Shown here one piece after another: positions 35,344-45,424 of a stretch of 64,000 nucleotides of DNA. Where the stretch lies: assembly GCF_021390935.1 (NCBI RefSeq), contig NZ_JAJPUI010000005.1, positions 248,001 to 312,000 on the forward strand, in the 5' to 3' direction. The notes under the pieces were generated by a model, which had not been told where the DNA came from, did no database searches, and was given only the letters and a program-made list of their open reading frames with translations. This DNA is from Streptomyces sp. CC228A (GTDB lineage: Bacteria > Actinomycetota > Actinomycetes > Streptomycetales > Streptomycetaceae). The position numbers were made by a program, and so were the translations under genes. Every line of letters begins with the position of its first letter. The stretch's first letter is position 1.

Positions 35344-36182
35344 GGGGGCACCTCCAGGCGGGGGACACGAGGTTTCCCTGCCCAACTCCCTTGCCCCCGC
35401 CGGGGACACGCCCGGCACCCCCCTCGATCCGCCCCCGTCCCCGTGCCGACGGACCGCACGGAACACCTCCGTCCGCCGCCGAAGCGAAGCCGCAGGGCGG
35501 CCGGCTCACCGGCCGACGGGCAGCGGACCCGCAGCGCCCACGCAGCCACCGGGCGATCGGGCCCCTGGCAGCAGCGCCCGCCCCCGCCCCGCCCGACGGA
35601 AACCCCAGCCGCGGAACAGTCCCCCGCCGACCCGCAGCCACCCACCTGGCAGAAGCCAGCCGCAACCACAGCCACACCGACGGAAACCCCAGCCGCAGCC
35701 GCACCCCGAGGCCACCGCCGCAGATCCCAACCGCAGCCCCGCCCCGCCGATGTCACCCGCCGACATCACCCGCCGACGTCACCCACCGACAGAAGCCCCG
35801 CTGAAGCCGCAGCGGCAGCCCGAGCCCAGCCGGCAGTCGCGGCCACAGCCCCACCCGCAACGCAAGCCCCAGCCGACAGCCCCAGCCGGCACCCGCACCC
35901 CGAACCCCAGCCGGCAGGCCCCACTCGCAGGCCCCACCCGCAGCGGAAGCCGCAGCCGACCGTCAGCCACAGCGGCAGCCGCACCCGCACCCCGCAAGCC
36001 CCACCCGCAGCGCAAGCCCCAGCCGACAGCCCCAGTCGGCACCCGCACCCCGAACCCCAGCCGGCAGGCCCCACTCGCAGGCCCCACCCGCAGCGGAAGC
36101 CGCAGCCGACCGTCAGCCACAGCGGCAGCCGCACCCGCACCCCGCAGGCCCCATCCGCAGCAGCCGCAGCCGCAGCCGACCG
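35344..36182. other. 840-bp C-rich spacer without a gene
   Basis: The DNA is a near-continuous run of CCCCAGCCG, CCGCAGCCG and CCGCACCC-type words. Long frames exist on both strands only because stops are rare in this composition. The upstream signals of the lipoprotein gene lie at the left edge, and a 150-bp tandem duplication lies at 35851-36150. Confidence 0.6.
35851..36150. repeat. Tandem duplication of a 150-bp unit
   Basis: Copy one (35851-36000) and copy two (36001-36150) differ at only three positions that I can find (35860/36010, 35886/36036, 35997/36147). A third copy starts at 36151 (CCATCCGCAG) but breaks off. Within each unit shorter words (CCCCAGCCGGC, CCGCACCCGCACCCCG) repeat. 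It lies between genes. Confidence 0.9.
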
Positions 36183-36524
36183 TCAGCCGTAGCCGAGGTC
36201 GTGCAGCCGCTCGTCGTCGATGCCGAAGTGGTGGGCGATCTCGTGCACCACCGTGATCTCCGTCTCGGCGACGACGTCCTCCCGCGACTCGCACATCCGC
36301 AGGGTCGGCCCGCGGTAGATGGTGATCCGGTCGGGCAGCACGCCCGCGTACCACTCGCCGCGCTCGGTGAGCGGGGTCCCCTCGTACAGCCCCAAGAGGT
36401 CGGGGTCGTCGGCGGACGGCTCGTCCTCGACGAACACGGCCACGTTGTCCATGAGCCGCGTCAGCTCCGGGGGGATCCGGTCCAGCGCCTCGGCGACCAG
36501 TTCCTCGAACTCCTCGCGCGTCAT
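36183..36524 (-). CDS. Zincin-like metallopeptidase family protein
   Basis: The 113-residue protein has the motif VVHEIAHHFGIDDERLH near its C-terminus. That is an HExxHxxGxxD-type Zn site typical of the small actinobacterial metallopeptidase family that starts MTREEFEELVAEALDRIP. The ATG at 36524 has GGAG upstream. No signal peptide is present, so it is cytosolic. The substrate is unknown. It is divergent from the metallophosphoesterase gene. Confidence 0.88.
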   Translation of the reverse strand: MTREEFEELVAEALDRIPPELTRLMDNVAVFVEDEPSADDPDLLGLYEGTPLTERGEWYAGVLPDRITIYRGPTLRMCESREDVVAETEITVVHEIAHHFGIDDERLHDLGYG

Positions 36525-36601
36525 CTCCAGCACTCCGCCATTGTCGTGGATGCCCGCCGGGTACGGGCATAGCCCCGCGACGGTGCGGGCATACCGCCCC
36601 A

Positions 36602-38331
36602 ATGGCCCGAGCCGTCGTCCGTGTCACGTACCGGCGCGTCGCACGCGCCCTGCACCACCTCACCGACCGTCTCGCCCGCCCCGTACGCGGCGGGCTCACC
36701 CGCCTTGCCCGTAAGGGCCCCGGCCGCCCCGGGCGCCGCCGCGGCCCGCACCGCGAGGGGCGCACCCGTTCGCCCGCGCCGCGGCCCTGGGCGCCGTCGC
36801 CCTCGTCGGTGCCTGGCTCGGCCTGCTGGCGGTCGGCACCGTCCGCACGCCCGTGGGGCCCATGGACACCGGGATGGCCTTGCGGCCCTCGCTGAGCGGC
36901 GGCACGCGGATCGACGTGCCGCCGCTCGGCTCGCTGGACCTGGACACGCACCTGGCGCCGCTCCGCCTGGACGTGGACGTCGAGGCGCTCGACCCCGACC
37001 GCGCACGGGCCCTGGTCGAGCACCCGGAGCGGCTCTCCGGGCTCCAGGACGAGATCAGCGGGGACGTCGCGGACGGCGCCTGGCAGCTCGCCTTCCGTTC
37101 CTCTGTCGCCGTCCTCTCCGGCGCCACGGCGCTCGGTCTTGCCGTCTACCGCCGCCCGCGCCGCGCCCTCGCCGCAGGAGGGCTCGCGCTCGCCCTGCTG
37201 GCCGCGTCGGGGACGGCGGCGTACGCCACGTGGAACCGCAAGTCCGTCCTGGAGCCGCGTTTCTCCGGGCTCCTCACCAGCGCCCCGTCCGTCGTGGGCA
37301 ACGCCCGCTCGATCGTCACCGAATTCGACATCTACCAGAAGGAGTTGGCGCGCCTCGTCACCAACGTGACGAAGCTGTACGAGACCACGTCCACACTGCC
37401 GACGTACCAGCCGGACCCCAGCACGATCCGCGTGCTGCACGTCTCCGACATCCACCTGAACCCGCTCGCGTGGCATGTGATCGGCTCGCTCGTGAAGCAG
37501 TACCGGATCGACCTGATCATCGACTCGGGCGACACCATGGACCACGGCACGGCGGCGGAGAACCGCTTCCTGGACCCGATCGGCACCCTCGGCGCGCCCT
37601 ACGTGTGGGTGCGCGGCAACCACGACTCGATGGCCACCCAGGAATACCTGGAGGGCCTGCCGAACGTGTACGTCCTGGACGGCGGGCAGGCCGTCACGGT
37701 CGCCGGGGTGCGGGTCGCCGGCATCGGAGACCCGCAGTACACGCCGGACCGGTCGGTGCGGCCGCTGGGCGACACGTCGGAGCACGCGGCGGGGCGGACC
37801 CTCGCGGCGTCGCTGCGGGCCCAGGCGCGGGCGGGGACGCCGGTCGACATCGCGGTGGCCCACAACCCCCTCGCCACGCACGAGGTGGACGGCCTGGTGC
37901 CACTCGCCCTCGCGGGCCACATGCACCGGCGGATCAACGAGGTCCTCGGGCGGGGCACCCGGCTGAAGATCGAGGGCTCCACGGGCGGCGGCGGCCTGCG
38001 CGCCCTGGAACAGGACCCTCCGGCGCTGGTCGAGGCGTCCCTGCTGTACCTGGACCGGGAGACCCGCCGGCTCCAGGCGTGGGACGAGATCACGCTGGGC
38101 GGCCTGGGGCTGACCTCCGTGGAGGTGGCGCGCCGCATCCCCGACGAGGTCCTGCCGGACGCGTCGCCCTCCCCGGGCCCGTCCCCCGCGTCCCCCAGCC
38201 CGTCGCCCTTCCTGCTGGGCCCGCCGCCCTCGCCCTCCGGCTCCCCGCCGCGGCCCTCATCGCAGCCCCCACCGCCGCTCTCCCCGGCACCCTCGCCCTC
38301 ACCGGCGCCCCGCGCGCCGGGGTCCCCGTGA
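36602..38331 (+). CDS. Membrane-anchored metallophosphoesterase, frameshifted near 5' end
   Basis: The catalytic part has the calcineurin-type metal motifs: DIHLNP, DSGDTMDHG, RGNHDS and AGHMHRR. Upstream are two membrane segments (ALGAVALVGAWLGLLAVGTV; ALAAGGLALALLAASGTAAYA). A Pro/Ser tail ends the protein. Its natural N-terminus, MARAVVRVTYRRVARALHHL from ATG 36602, is one frame off. Restoring a G at the G4 run 36757-36760 gives a continuous protein of about 577 residues. Annotators without the correction would start at 36853 and lose the first anchor. Confidence 0.85.
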
Positions 38332-38413
38332 AACCGTTTTGGCGAACCGCCTCCGCATCCCATATGCTTCTCACGTCCCCGACGCGCTGACAAGGCGCCC
38401 AGGCGGGCCCTTA

Positions 38414-38486
38414 GCCCTCATCGTCTAGTGGCCCAGGACGCCGCCCTTTCAAGGCGGTAGCACGGGTTCGAATCCCGTTGGGGGCA
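38414..38486 (+). tRNA. tRNA-Glu (anticodon TTC)
   Basis: The 73-nt cloverleaf has acceptor GCCCTCA paired with TGGGGGC (one G-T pair), anticodon loop CTTTCAA within CCGCC/GGCGG, and T-arm CGGGTTCGAATCCCG. The discriminator is A and CCA is not encoded. First of three tRNAs in a row. Confidence 0.95.
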
Positions 38487-38525
38487 CGCATCACCTTGTG
38501 CGAGACTGGTGCTCGCACGAAGCTT

Positions 38526-38600
38526 GGTCCTGTGGAGCAGTTTGGAGTGCTCGCCACCCTGTCAAGGTGGAGGCCGCGGGTTCAAATCCCGTCAGGACCG
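38526..38600 (+). tRNA. tRNA-Asp (anticodon GTC)
   Basis: The 75-nt gene has acceptor GGTCCTG paired with CAGGACC, anticodon loop CTGTCAA in stem CCACC/GGTGG, T-arm GCGGGTTCAAATCCCGT and discriminator G. A second, identical copy lies at 45341-45415. Confidence 0.95.
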
Positions 38601-38623
38601 CTGCGACTCCTCGTGGGTCGCGT

Positions 38624-38700
38624 GGCTGGGTAGCTCAGTTGGTACGAGCGTCCGCCTGAAAAGCGGAAGGTCGCCGGTTCGACCCCGGCCCCAGCCACCA
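38624..38700 (+). tRNA. tRNA-Phe (anticodon GAA), CCA encoded
   Basis: Acceptor GGCTGGG pairs with CCCAGCC. The anticodon loop is CTGAAAA within TCCGC/GCGGA, and the T-arm contains GGTTCGACCCC. Unlike its neighbours the gene encodes its CCA end (38698-38700). Confidence 0.95.
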
Positions 38701-38703
38701 GCC

Positions 38704-38733
38704 GAAAGGCCCCGTCGCAAGACGGGGCCTTTC
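38704..38733. terminator. Terminator after tRNA-Glu-Asp-Phe
   Basis: A perfect 13-bp stem, GAAAGGCCCCGTC with its complement, closes on a GCAA tetraloop three bases after the tRNA-Phe CCA. It presumably ends the tRNA transcript and may also act on the convergent ccdA-type gene. Confidence 0.85.
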
Positions 38734-38869
38734 GCCGTTCACGCCGACCGGCACGCCAACGGGGCCCGCCCCGTACTTCCCGTCATCCGAGCTCGGGGGC
38801 CGGCGCCCGGCCCTTGCACCCCGGCCCCCGGGCGCAGGGGGCCGGAGGCACCGGGGCGCCCGAGCCGGG

Positions 38870-39693
38870 CTAGTCGCGGGCGCGCAGGCGCCGGCCCCGT
38901 ACGAACAGCAGTGCCGCGGTCACCGCCACCACGCCCAGCAGCAGTGCCCAGTCGGGGACCGCGCTGCCGGCGCGGGCCGCCCACTGCTCCAGGACGAACG
39001 TGTCGTCCACCGACAGCGGCCCCGGCAGCGCGGCCGCCCCGTCGAACGCCAGGAACAGCACCCCCAGCAGCACGAAGAACGCCCCGGACACCAGCGACGT
39101 GGTGTGCAGCTCCAGGCGGCCCACCCGCAGCGCCCGCCCCCGCAGCCAGCGGCGCCGCCCCAGGTCGTACCGCTCCCACAGCAGGGCCAGCAGGAACAGC
39201 GGCACCGCCATGCCCAGCGCGTACACCGCCAGCAGCAGCCCCCCGTACGCGGCGCTGCCGCCGAGCGCGGCCACCGTCAGGACGCTGCCGAGGATCGGCC
39301 CCGCGCAGAACCCGGCCAGGCCGTAGACCAGCCCGAGGGCGTAGGCCGATGCCGCCGTCGTCGGGCGGATCCGGCCGCTCGCCTCGGCGAACCCGCGCGG
39401 CGCGAACCCGAGGCCCAGGACCTGCGCGGCGCCCAGCGCGATGATCAGCCAGCCGCCCGCCGTGACCAGCAGGTCGCGGTGGCCGTGGAAGAAGCGGCCC
39501 GCCAGGGAGCCCGCCGCGCCCAGTGGCACCAGGGTCGTGGCCAGGCCCGCGTAGAGGACGCCCGTGCGGGCGACCAGGCGGGCGGCGCCGTCGGTCGAGT
39601 ACGCGAAGAACGCCGGCAGCAGCAGCGCGCTGCACGGGCTGACGAGCGCCAGCAGTCCCCGAGGAACGCGGCCAGGTAGCCGATGTCCGTCAC
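38870..39693 (-). CDS. ccdA: CcdA/DsbD-type membrane thiol transporter, frameshifted near start
   Basis: This polytopic protein carries a CcdA core: the Cys in LLALVSPCSALLLPAFFAYS and a second in GLAGFCAGPILGS. The pair moves reducing equivalents across the membrane. The natural start is GTG 39693 (MTDIGYLAAFLG), overlapping the TGA at 39690-39692 of the upstream DsbA-type gene. A missing base at the C4 run 39657-39660 takes it out of frame. The protein would be about 274 residues with six or more membrane segments and a final segment near LLLGVVAVTAALLFV. It probably keeps the DsbA-type partner in its working redox state. Confidence 0.82.
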
Positions 39694-40600
39694 CGGGCGC
39701 TCCCGGCCGCGCCCTCCGCCTGCCCCGCCGACTCCCCGCCGTCGGCTGCCCCGCCGTGCCGGACGGCGCAGGCCCGGACGGCGCGGGGCCGGACGGCGCC
39801 GGCGTCGCCCGGCCCGCCGCGGGCTCGGCCGCCGCGCGCTTCGCCGCCTCGTCGATCGCCGCGGTGAACGCCTCCAGCGGCTGCGCCCCCGCGACGGGAC
39901 GGCCGTTGATCAGGAACGACGGGGTGGAGGCCGCGCCGAGGCCGTAGCCCTCCTGCTGGTCGCGTTCCACGGCCTGCCGCGCCGCCGTGCTGTCCAGGTC
40001 CCGGGCGAACCGGTCCAGGTCCGGCACCCCCGCCTCCTCGGCGAGGTCCTTCAGCCGCGCGACGCCGAAGCCCTTCTCCTTCGCGCCCTCCCCGTACGCG
40101 GCGGCGTGGAACTCCCAGAACCTGCCCTGGCGCCCGGCGGCCCACGCGGCCCGCGCCGCCCGCTCCGACTCCTCACCGAAGATGGGCAGGTTCCGGAACT
40201 CGATCCGCAGCACGCCCTCGTCGACGTACCGCTTCACCAGCTCGGGCTCCGTGTCGCGGGCGAACTTGCCGCAGTAGCCGCACTGGAAGTCGGCGTACTC
40301 GATCAGCACGACGGGCGCGTCCGCGCGGCCCTGCGCCAGGCCGTCGCCCGCGTCCCGCCGGGCGAGCGCCTCCAGCTCGGGGAACACGCCGGACTCCCCG
40401 GCGGCAGCCCCCGAAGACGACGAGGACGACGACGCGGCCGGGGAGGTGCCGGTGCCCGGCGCCTCCGGCTTCGTCGCGGTGTACGACACGAACGCCAGCA
40501 GGGCGGCGGACACGGCGACCCCGGCGCCGAGCAGATAGGGGGTCGTGGACCTGGGCTTGGACGCGGGCTTGGACGCGGACTTGGGCGCGGACTTGGACAT
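39690..40600 (-). CDS. DsbA-type thioredoxin-fold disulfide protein, frameshifted near 3' end
   Basis: The membrane-anchored protein (anchor TTPYLLGAGVAVSAALLAFVSY) has a Ser-rich linker and a DsbA/thioredoxin domain with active site CGYC in YADFQCGYCGKFARD. The cis-Pro region is STPSFLINGRPV. The natural C-terminus (ESAGQAEGAAGSAR, stop 39690-39692) is reached only if one base is restored in a C4 run near 39731-39752. Uncorrected, the frame runs on into the next gene and mimics a 576-residue DsbA-CcdA fusion. It forms or shuffles disulfides in exported proteins. Confidence 0.85.
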
Positions 40601-40665
40601 GACGGGACTCCTGAGCGTGCGAGAAGAGCAGACGGACGGTCGGCGGCGCGGGACGCGGCCGTCGG

Positions 40666-41144
40666 CTACACGCGCAGGATCGACAGGTCCATGGGAGAGG
40701 GGGGTGCGAGCAGGGGAGGCGCCCGCTCGGGGGTGATGGCCGTCACCACGGCCGCCCCGCAGCCGGCCGCGGCCGCCGCCCGCGCCTCGTACAGCGCGGG
40801 CAGCAGTTCACCGGCGGAGGACCCGCGCGGGGGTGCGGCGGGCCGCAGCCCGCCCTCACCGGCCGGGGAGCCCCCGTCGCAGTCGCGCCCGCCGTCGTCG
40901 GCCGACGCGGCGAACGCCGCACCCGGCACCGGCGCACGTGCCGCCCCCTCGGGGGCCACGGCGGCCGCGCCCGGGGCCGCCCCGGGGCGGACATCCGGGC
41001 GGCGGCCGGTCCGGCGGGCGGAGCGCCGCCCGCGGGGTGCGCGCACACCAGGGCCGCCAGCACCGCGAGCACGGCCAGGGCGGAGGCCGCCGCCGCGGCC
41101 CGGAGCGCCGCCGCGGCACCGCGCGGATCTCCGGGACGCGACAT
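40666..41144 (-). CDS. Small Ala-rich secreted or anchored protein, frameshifted
   Basis: From ATG 41144 the product has a basic N-terminus and hydrophobic segment (AAAASALAVLAVLAALVCAHP), so it is secreted or anchored. The rest is Ala/Pro/Gly-rich with single Cys residues and ends SPMDLSILRV. Two frames must be joined by one base at the run 40980-40987 to read the whole, giving about 158 residues. I recognise no domain. It follows the DsbA-type gene's upstream side with only 65 bp between, same strand, so it may be coexpressed. Confidence 0.5.
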
Positions 41145-41244
41145 GGACGGGGTCTCCTCGACGGATACGGGGCACGGCTGCCGAAATGGTACGGGTAAAT
41201 GGGTTCGCCACTCCGGAGCCGCGGGTGAGATCCTGGGACACGGT

Positions 41245-44200
41245 ATGTCTACTTCCTTCGCCGACCTGCAGACCCTTCTGGCCCAGGTCTCCCTGCGCGA
41301 CGCCCACCGGCTCGGCCGCCGTCTCGAAGGCGTCCGCCGCATCCGCAAGCCCGAGGCCAGGCAGGCCGTCCTCGACGAGATCGCCGCCGAGGCGGCGAAG
41401 GCAGCCACCCGTACCGCCGCGCGGGCCGCCCGGGTGCCCGAGGTCACGTACCCGGAGCAGCTCCCCGTCAGCCAGAAGAAGAGCGACATCCTGGAGGCGA
41501 TACGCGCCCACCAGGTCGTGATCGTCGCCGGTGAGACGGGCTCCGGGAAGACCACGCAGATCCCCAAGATCTGCCTGGAGCTGGGCCGCGGGGTGCGCGG
41601 CATGATCGGGCACACGCAGCCCCGCAGGATCGCCGCCCGCACGGTCGCCGAGCGCGTGGCGGAGGAGCTGGGCACGCCCCTCGGCGAGGCGGTCGGCTGG
41701 AAGGTCCGCTTCACCGACCAGGTCGACCCGGACGCCACCTTCGTCAAGCTGATGACGGACGGCATCCTGCTCGCCGAGATCCAGACGGACCGCGAGCTGC
41801 GCGCGTACGACACGATCATCATCGACGAGGCCCACGAGCGGTCGCTCAACATCGACTTCCTGCTCGGCTACCTCGCCCAGCTCCTGCCCCGCCGCCCCGA
41901 CCTGAAGGTCGTGATCACCTCCGCGACGATCGACCCCGAGCGGTTCTCCCGGCACTTCGGGGACGCCCCGATCGTCGAGGTCAGCGGCCGCACCTACCCC
42001 GTGGAAGTGCGCTACCGGCCCCTCCTCGAAGAGGACTCCGAGGAAGCCGACCGGGACCAGGTCACCGCGATCTGCGACGCCGTCGACGAGCTCCAGGCGG
42101 AGGGGCCCGGCGACATCCTGGTCTTCCTCTCCGGCGAGCGGGAGATCCGCGACACCGCCGACGCGCTGATCAAGAAGAAGCTGCGGAACACCGAGGTCCT
42201 GCCGCTCTACGCCCGGCTGTCGCACGCCGAGCAGCACCGGGTGTTCCAGTCGCACGCGGGGCGGCGGATCGTGCTCGCCACGAACGTGGCCGAGACGTCC
42301 CTGACCGTGCCCGGCATCAAGTACGTGATCGACCCGGGCACCGCCCGCATCTCCCGCTACAGCCACCGCACCAAGGTGCAGCGGCTGCCGATCGAGCCGG
42401 TCAGCCAGGCCAGCGCCAACCAGCGCAAGGGCCGCTGCGGCCGCACCAGCGACGGCATCTGCATCCGGCTGTACTCGGAGGACGACTTCCTCGCCCGCCC
42501 CGAGTTCACGGACGCGGAGATCCTCCGGACGAACCTCGCCTCCGTCATCCTCCAGATGACCGCGGCCGGGCTCGGCGACATCGAGAAGTTCCCCTTCATC
42601 GACGCGCCCGACCACCGCAACATCCGCGACGGCGTGCAGCTCCTCCAGGAGCTGGGCGCCATCGATCTGGCGCAGAAGTCCTCCCCGGAGGGGAAGCCGG
42701 AGGGGAAACCGGAGGGGAAGAGGGGGCAGCGGCTCACGCAGCTCGGGCGGAAGCTCGCCCAGCTCCCGGTGGACCCGCGGCTGGCCCGCATGGTCATCGA
42801 GGCCGACAAGAACGGCTGCGTGCGCGAGGTCATGGTCATCGCGGCCGCCCTCTCCATCCAGGACCCGCGCGAGCGGCCCGCCGAGAAGCAGGCGCAGGCC
42901 GACCAGCAGCACGCCCGCTTCAAGGACGAGACGTCCGACTTCCTCGCCTACCTCAACCTGTGGCGCTACCTCCGCGAGCAGCAGAAGACCCTGTCGTCGT
43001 CGGCGTTCCGCCGCATGTGCAAGGCGGAGTACCTCAACTACCTGCGGATCCGTGAGTGGCAGGACATCTACAGCCAGCTCCGCACGGTCGCCAAGCAGAT
43101 GGGGATACACCTCAACGAGGACGACGCGGGCGCCCAGCAGATCCATGTGTCGCTGCTCGCCGGGCTGCTGTCCCACATCGGGATGAAGGACATCAAGGAC
43201 GGCGCGAAGAACGAGTACCTCGGGGCGCGCAACGCGAAGTTCGCGGTGTTCCCCGGCTCGGCGCTGTTCCGCAAGCCGCCCCGCTTCGTGATGTCGGCGG
43301 AGCTCGTGGAGACCTCCCGGCTGTGGGCGCGGGTCAACGCGAAGATCGAGCCCGAGTGGATCGAGCCGCTCGCCGGGCACCTGCTGAAGCGCACCTACTC
43401 CGAGCCGCACTGGGAGAAGGACCAGGCGGCCGTCATGGCGTACGAGAAGGTCACGCTGTACGGCGTGCCGATCGTCGCCCAGCGGAAGGTGAACTACGGG
43501 CGCATCGATCCCGAGGCGTCCCGGGAGCTGTTCATCCGGCACGCGCTCGTGGAGGGCGACTGGCGCACCCACCACAAGTTCTTCGCGGACAACCGCAGGC
43601 TGCTGACCGAGGTCGAGGAGCTGGAGCACCGGGCCCGGCGCCGGGACATCCTCGTCGACGACGAGACCCTCTTCGACTTCTACGACCAGCGGGTGCCCGA
43701 GCACGTCGTGTCGGGCGCGCACTTCGACTCGTGGTGGAAGCACAAGTGCCGCGAGGAGCCCGAACTGCTCGACTTCGAGCGGGAGATGCTGATCAACGAG
43801 AAGGCGGGGGCGGTCACCAAGGCCGACTACCCGGACTCGTGGCGGCAGGGGCGGCTGGAGTTCCGGGTGACGTACCAGTTCGAGCCGGGCGCGGACGCCG
43901 ACGGCGTGACCGTGCACATCCCGCTCCAGGTGCTGAACCAGGTCGTGGACGAGGGCTTCGACTGGCAGATCCCGGGCCTGCGGGAGGACGTCGTGACGGA
44001 GCTGATCCGCTCCCTCCCGAAGCCGATCCGCCGCAACTACGTGCCGGCGCCGAACTTCGCGCAGCGGTTCCTGGCCGTGGCGGAGCCCAGCGCCGAGCCG
44101 CTGACGACCGTGCTGGCCCGCGAGCTCCAGCGGATGGTCGGCGTCCCCGTATCCGGTGACGACTTCGACTGGGCGAAGGTCCCCGACCATCTGAAGGTCA

Positions 44201-45222
44201 CGTTCAGGATCGTCGACGAGCGGCGCCGCAAGCTGGCGGAGGACAAGGACCTGGAGGCGCTCCAGCTGAAGCTGCGCCCGAAGGCCCGCCAGGCCCTGTC
44301 GCAGGCGGCCGCGGCCGCTGCGGCGGGCCCCTCGGGCTCCGGCCAGTCGCTGGAGCGCACGGGCCTGAAGGACTGGACGATCGGGACGCTCACCCGGGTC
44401 TTCGAGGCCAAGCGCGGCGGCCAGCCCGTCAAGGCGTACCCGGCGCTGGTCGACCAGGGCGAGACCGTCGCCGTACGGCTCTTCGACACGGAGGCCGAGC
44501 AGGCGCGCGCCATGTGGCAGGGCACCCGCAGGCTGATCATGCTGAACATCCCGGTGAACCCGGCGAAGTTCGCCTCCGACCGGCTGACGAACCAGCAGAA
44601 GCTGGCGCTGTCCCGCAGCCCGCACGGTTCCGTGCAGGCGCTGTTCGAGGACTGCGCGACGGCGGCCGCGGACCGGCTGATCGCCGACCACGGCGGGCCC
44701 GCGTGGGACGAGGAGTCGTACCGGAAGCTGTACGACAAGGTGCGCGCCGACCTCGTCGAGCTGACCGTCCGCACGGTGGACCAGGTCCAGCAGGTCCTGG
44801 CCGCGTGGCAGTCCTGCGAGCGCCGTTTGAAGGCCACGAACAGCCTGGCGCTGATCAACAACGTCCAGGACGTGAAGGAGCAGCTGGCGCGCCTGATGCC
44901 GCCCGGCTTCGTCACGGCGACCGGGCTGCGGCGGCTGCCGGACCTGATGCGCTACCTGGTGGCGGCCGACCGCAGGCTCCAGCAGATGCCGACGTCCGTG
45001 CAGCGGGACACCACGCGCATGGAGAAGGTCCACGAGATGCAGGACGAGTACGCCTGGCTGCTGGAGCAGTTCCCGAAGGGCCGCCCGGTGCCGCAGGAGG
45101 CGCTCGACATCCGCTGGATGATCGAGGAACTGCGGGTCAGCTACTTCGCGCACGCCCTGGGCACGGCCCATCCGGTGTCGGACAAGCGGATCGTGAAGGC
45201 CATCGACGCGCTGGCGCCGTGA
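41245..45222 (+). CDS. hrpA: ATP-dependent RNA helicase HrpA (DEAH box)
   Basis: This 1325-residue DEAH/RHA helicase unwinds RNA 3'-5'. Walker A GETGSGKTTQ lies at about residue 95 and DEAH at 194-197. Then come SATID, helicase C motifs (LATNVAETSLTVPGIKYVIDPG, QRKGRCGR), the HA2/OB-fold region, and the long HrpA-specific C-terminal domain (DUF3418-type). ATG at 41245 is chosen for the MSTSFADLQTLLAQ family start. The length is normal for actinobacterial HrpA. It is not coupled to neighbours. Confidence 0.96.
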   Translation: MSTSFADLQTLLAQVSLRDAHRLGRRLEGVRRIRKPEARQAVLDEIAAEAAKAATRTAARAARVPEVTYPEQLPVSQKKSDILEAIRAHQVVIVAGETGSGKTTQIPKICLELGRGVRGMIGHTQPRRIAARTVAERVAEELGTPLGEAVGWKVRFTDQVDPDATFVKLMTDGILLAEIQTDRELRAYDTIIIDEAHERSLNIDFLLGYLAQLLPRRPDLKVVITSATIDPERFSRHFGDAPIVEVSGRTYPVEVRYRPLLEEDSEEADRDQVTAICDAVDELQAEGPGDILVFLSGEREIRDTADALIKKKLRNTEVLPLYARLSHAEQHRVFQSHAGRRIVLATNVAETSLTVPGIKYVIDPGTARISRYSHRTKVQRLPIEPVSQASANQRKGRCGRTSDGICIRLYSEDDFLARPEFTDAEILRTNLASVILQMTAAGLGDIEKFPFIDAPDHRNIRDGVQLLQELGAIDLAQKSSPEGKPEGKPEGKRGQRLTQLGRKLAQLPVDPRLARMVIEADKNGCVREVMVIAAALSIQDPRERPAEKQAQADQQHARFKDETSDFLAYLNLWRYLREQQKTLSSSAFRRMCKAEYLNYLRIREWQDIYSQLRTVAKQMGIHLNEDDAGAQQIHVSLLAGLLSHIGMKDIKDGAKNEYLGARNAKFAVFPGSALFRKPPRFVMSAELVETSRLWARVNAKIEPEWIEPLAGHLLKRTYSEPHWEKDQAAVMAYEKVTLYGVPIVAQRKVNYGRIDPEASRELFIRHALVEGDWRTHHKFFADNRRLLTEVEELEHRARRRDILVDDETLFDFYDQRVPEHVVSGAHFDSWWKHKCREEPELLDFEREMLINEKAGAVTKADYPDSWRQGRLEFRVTYQFEPGADADGVTVHIPLQVLNQVVDEGFDWQIPGLREDVVTELIRSLPKPIRRNYVPAPNFAQRFLAVAEPSAEPLTTVLARELQRMVGVPVSGDDFDWAKVPDHLKVTFRIVDERRRKLAEDKDLEALQLKLRPKARQALSQAAAAAAAGPSGSGQSLERTGLKDWTIGTLTRVFEAKRGGQPVKAYPALVDQGETVAVRLFDTEAEQARAMWQGTRRLIMLNIPVNPAKFASDRLTNQQKLALSRSPHGSVQALFEDCATAAADRLIADHGGPAWDEESYRKLYDKVRADLVELTVRTVDQVQQVLAAWQSCERRLKATNSLALINNVQDVKEQLARLMPPGFVTATGLRRLPDLMRYLVAADRRLQQMPTSVQRDTTRMEKVHEMQDEYAWLLEQFPKGRPVPQEALDIRWMIEELRVSYFAHALGTAHPVSDKRIVKAIDALAP

Positions 45223-45340
45223 CCGGGCGGTGCGGCGGTCCGGGTGACCGTGCGGTCGCCTTGAGTGAAGTCGACCGCGCCCTCTGACCTGGGGTACAGT
45301 CTTCCTCGCAGCCAGGGAACACCAACGGGCTGCGAAACCT

Positions 45341-45415
45341 GGTCCTGTGGAGCAGTTTGGAGTGCTCGCCACCCTGTCAAGGTGGAGGCCGCGGGTTCAA
45401 ATCCCGTCAGGACCG
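45341..45415 (+). tRNA. tRNA-Asp (anticodon GTC), second copy
   Basis: Sequence identical over 75 nt to the tRNA-Asp at 38526-38600. It stands alone, with its own terminator directly downstream. Confidence 0.95.
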
Positions 45416-45424
45416 CAGCAGATC

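Noticed and set aside
35779..37926. Long minus-strand frame across the repeat spacer and metallophosphoesterase
   Set aside because: It is an antisense shadow of the metallophosphoesterase joined to stop-poor repeats, with no plausible start.
40666..45372. A 1568-residue open frame antisense to hrpA
   Set aside because: Its sequence is Val/Leu/Arg/Gly-rich with no domain. It mirrors hrpA codon bias, and only its last part coincides with the real small gene at 40666-41144.
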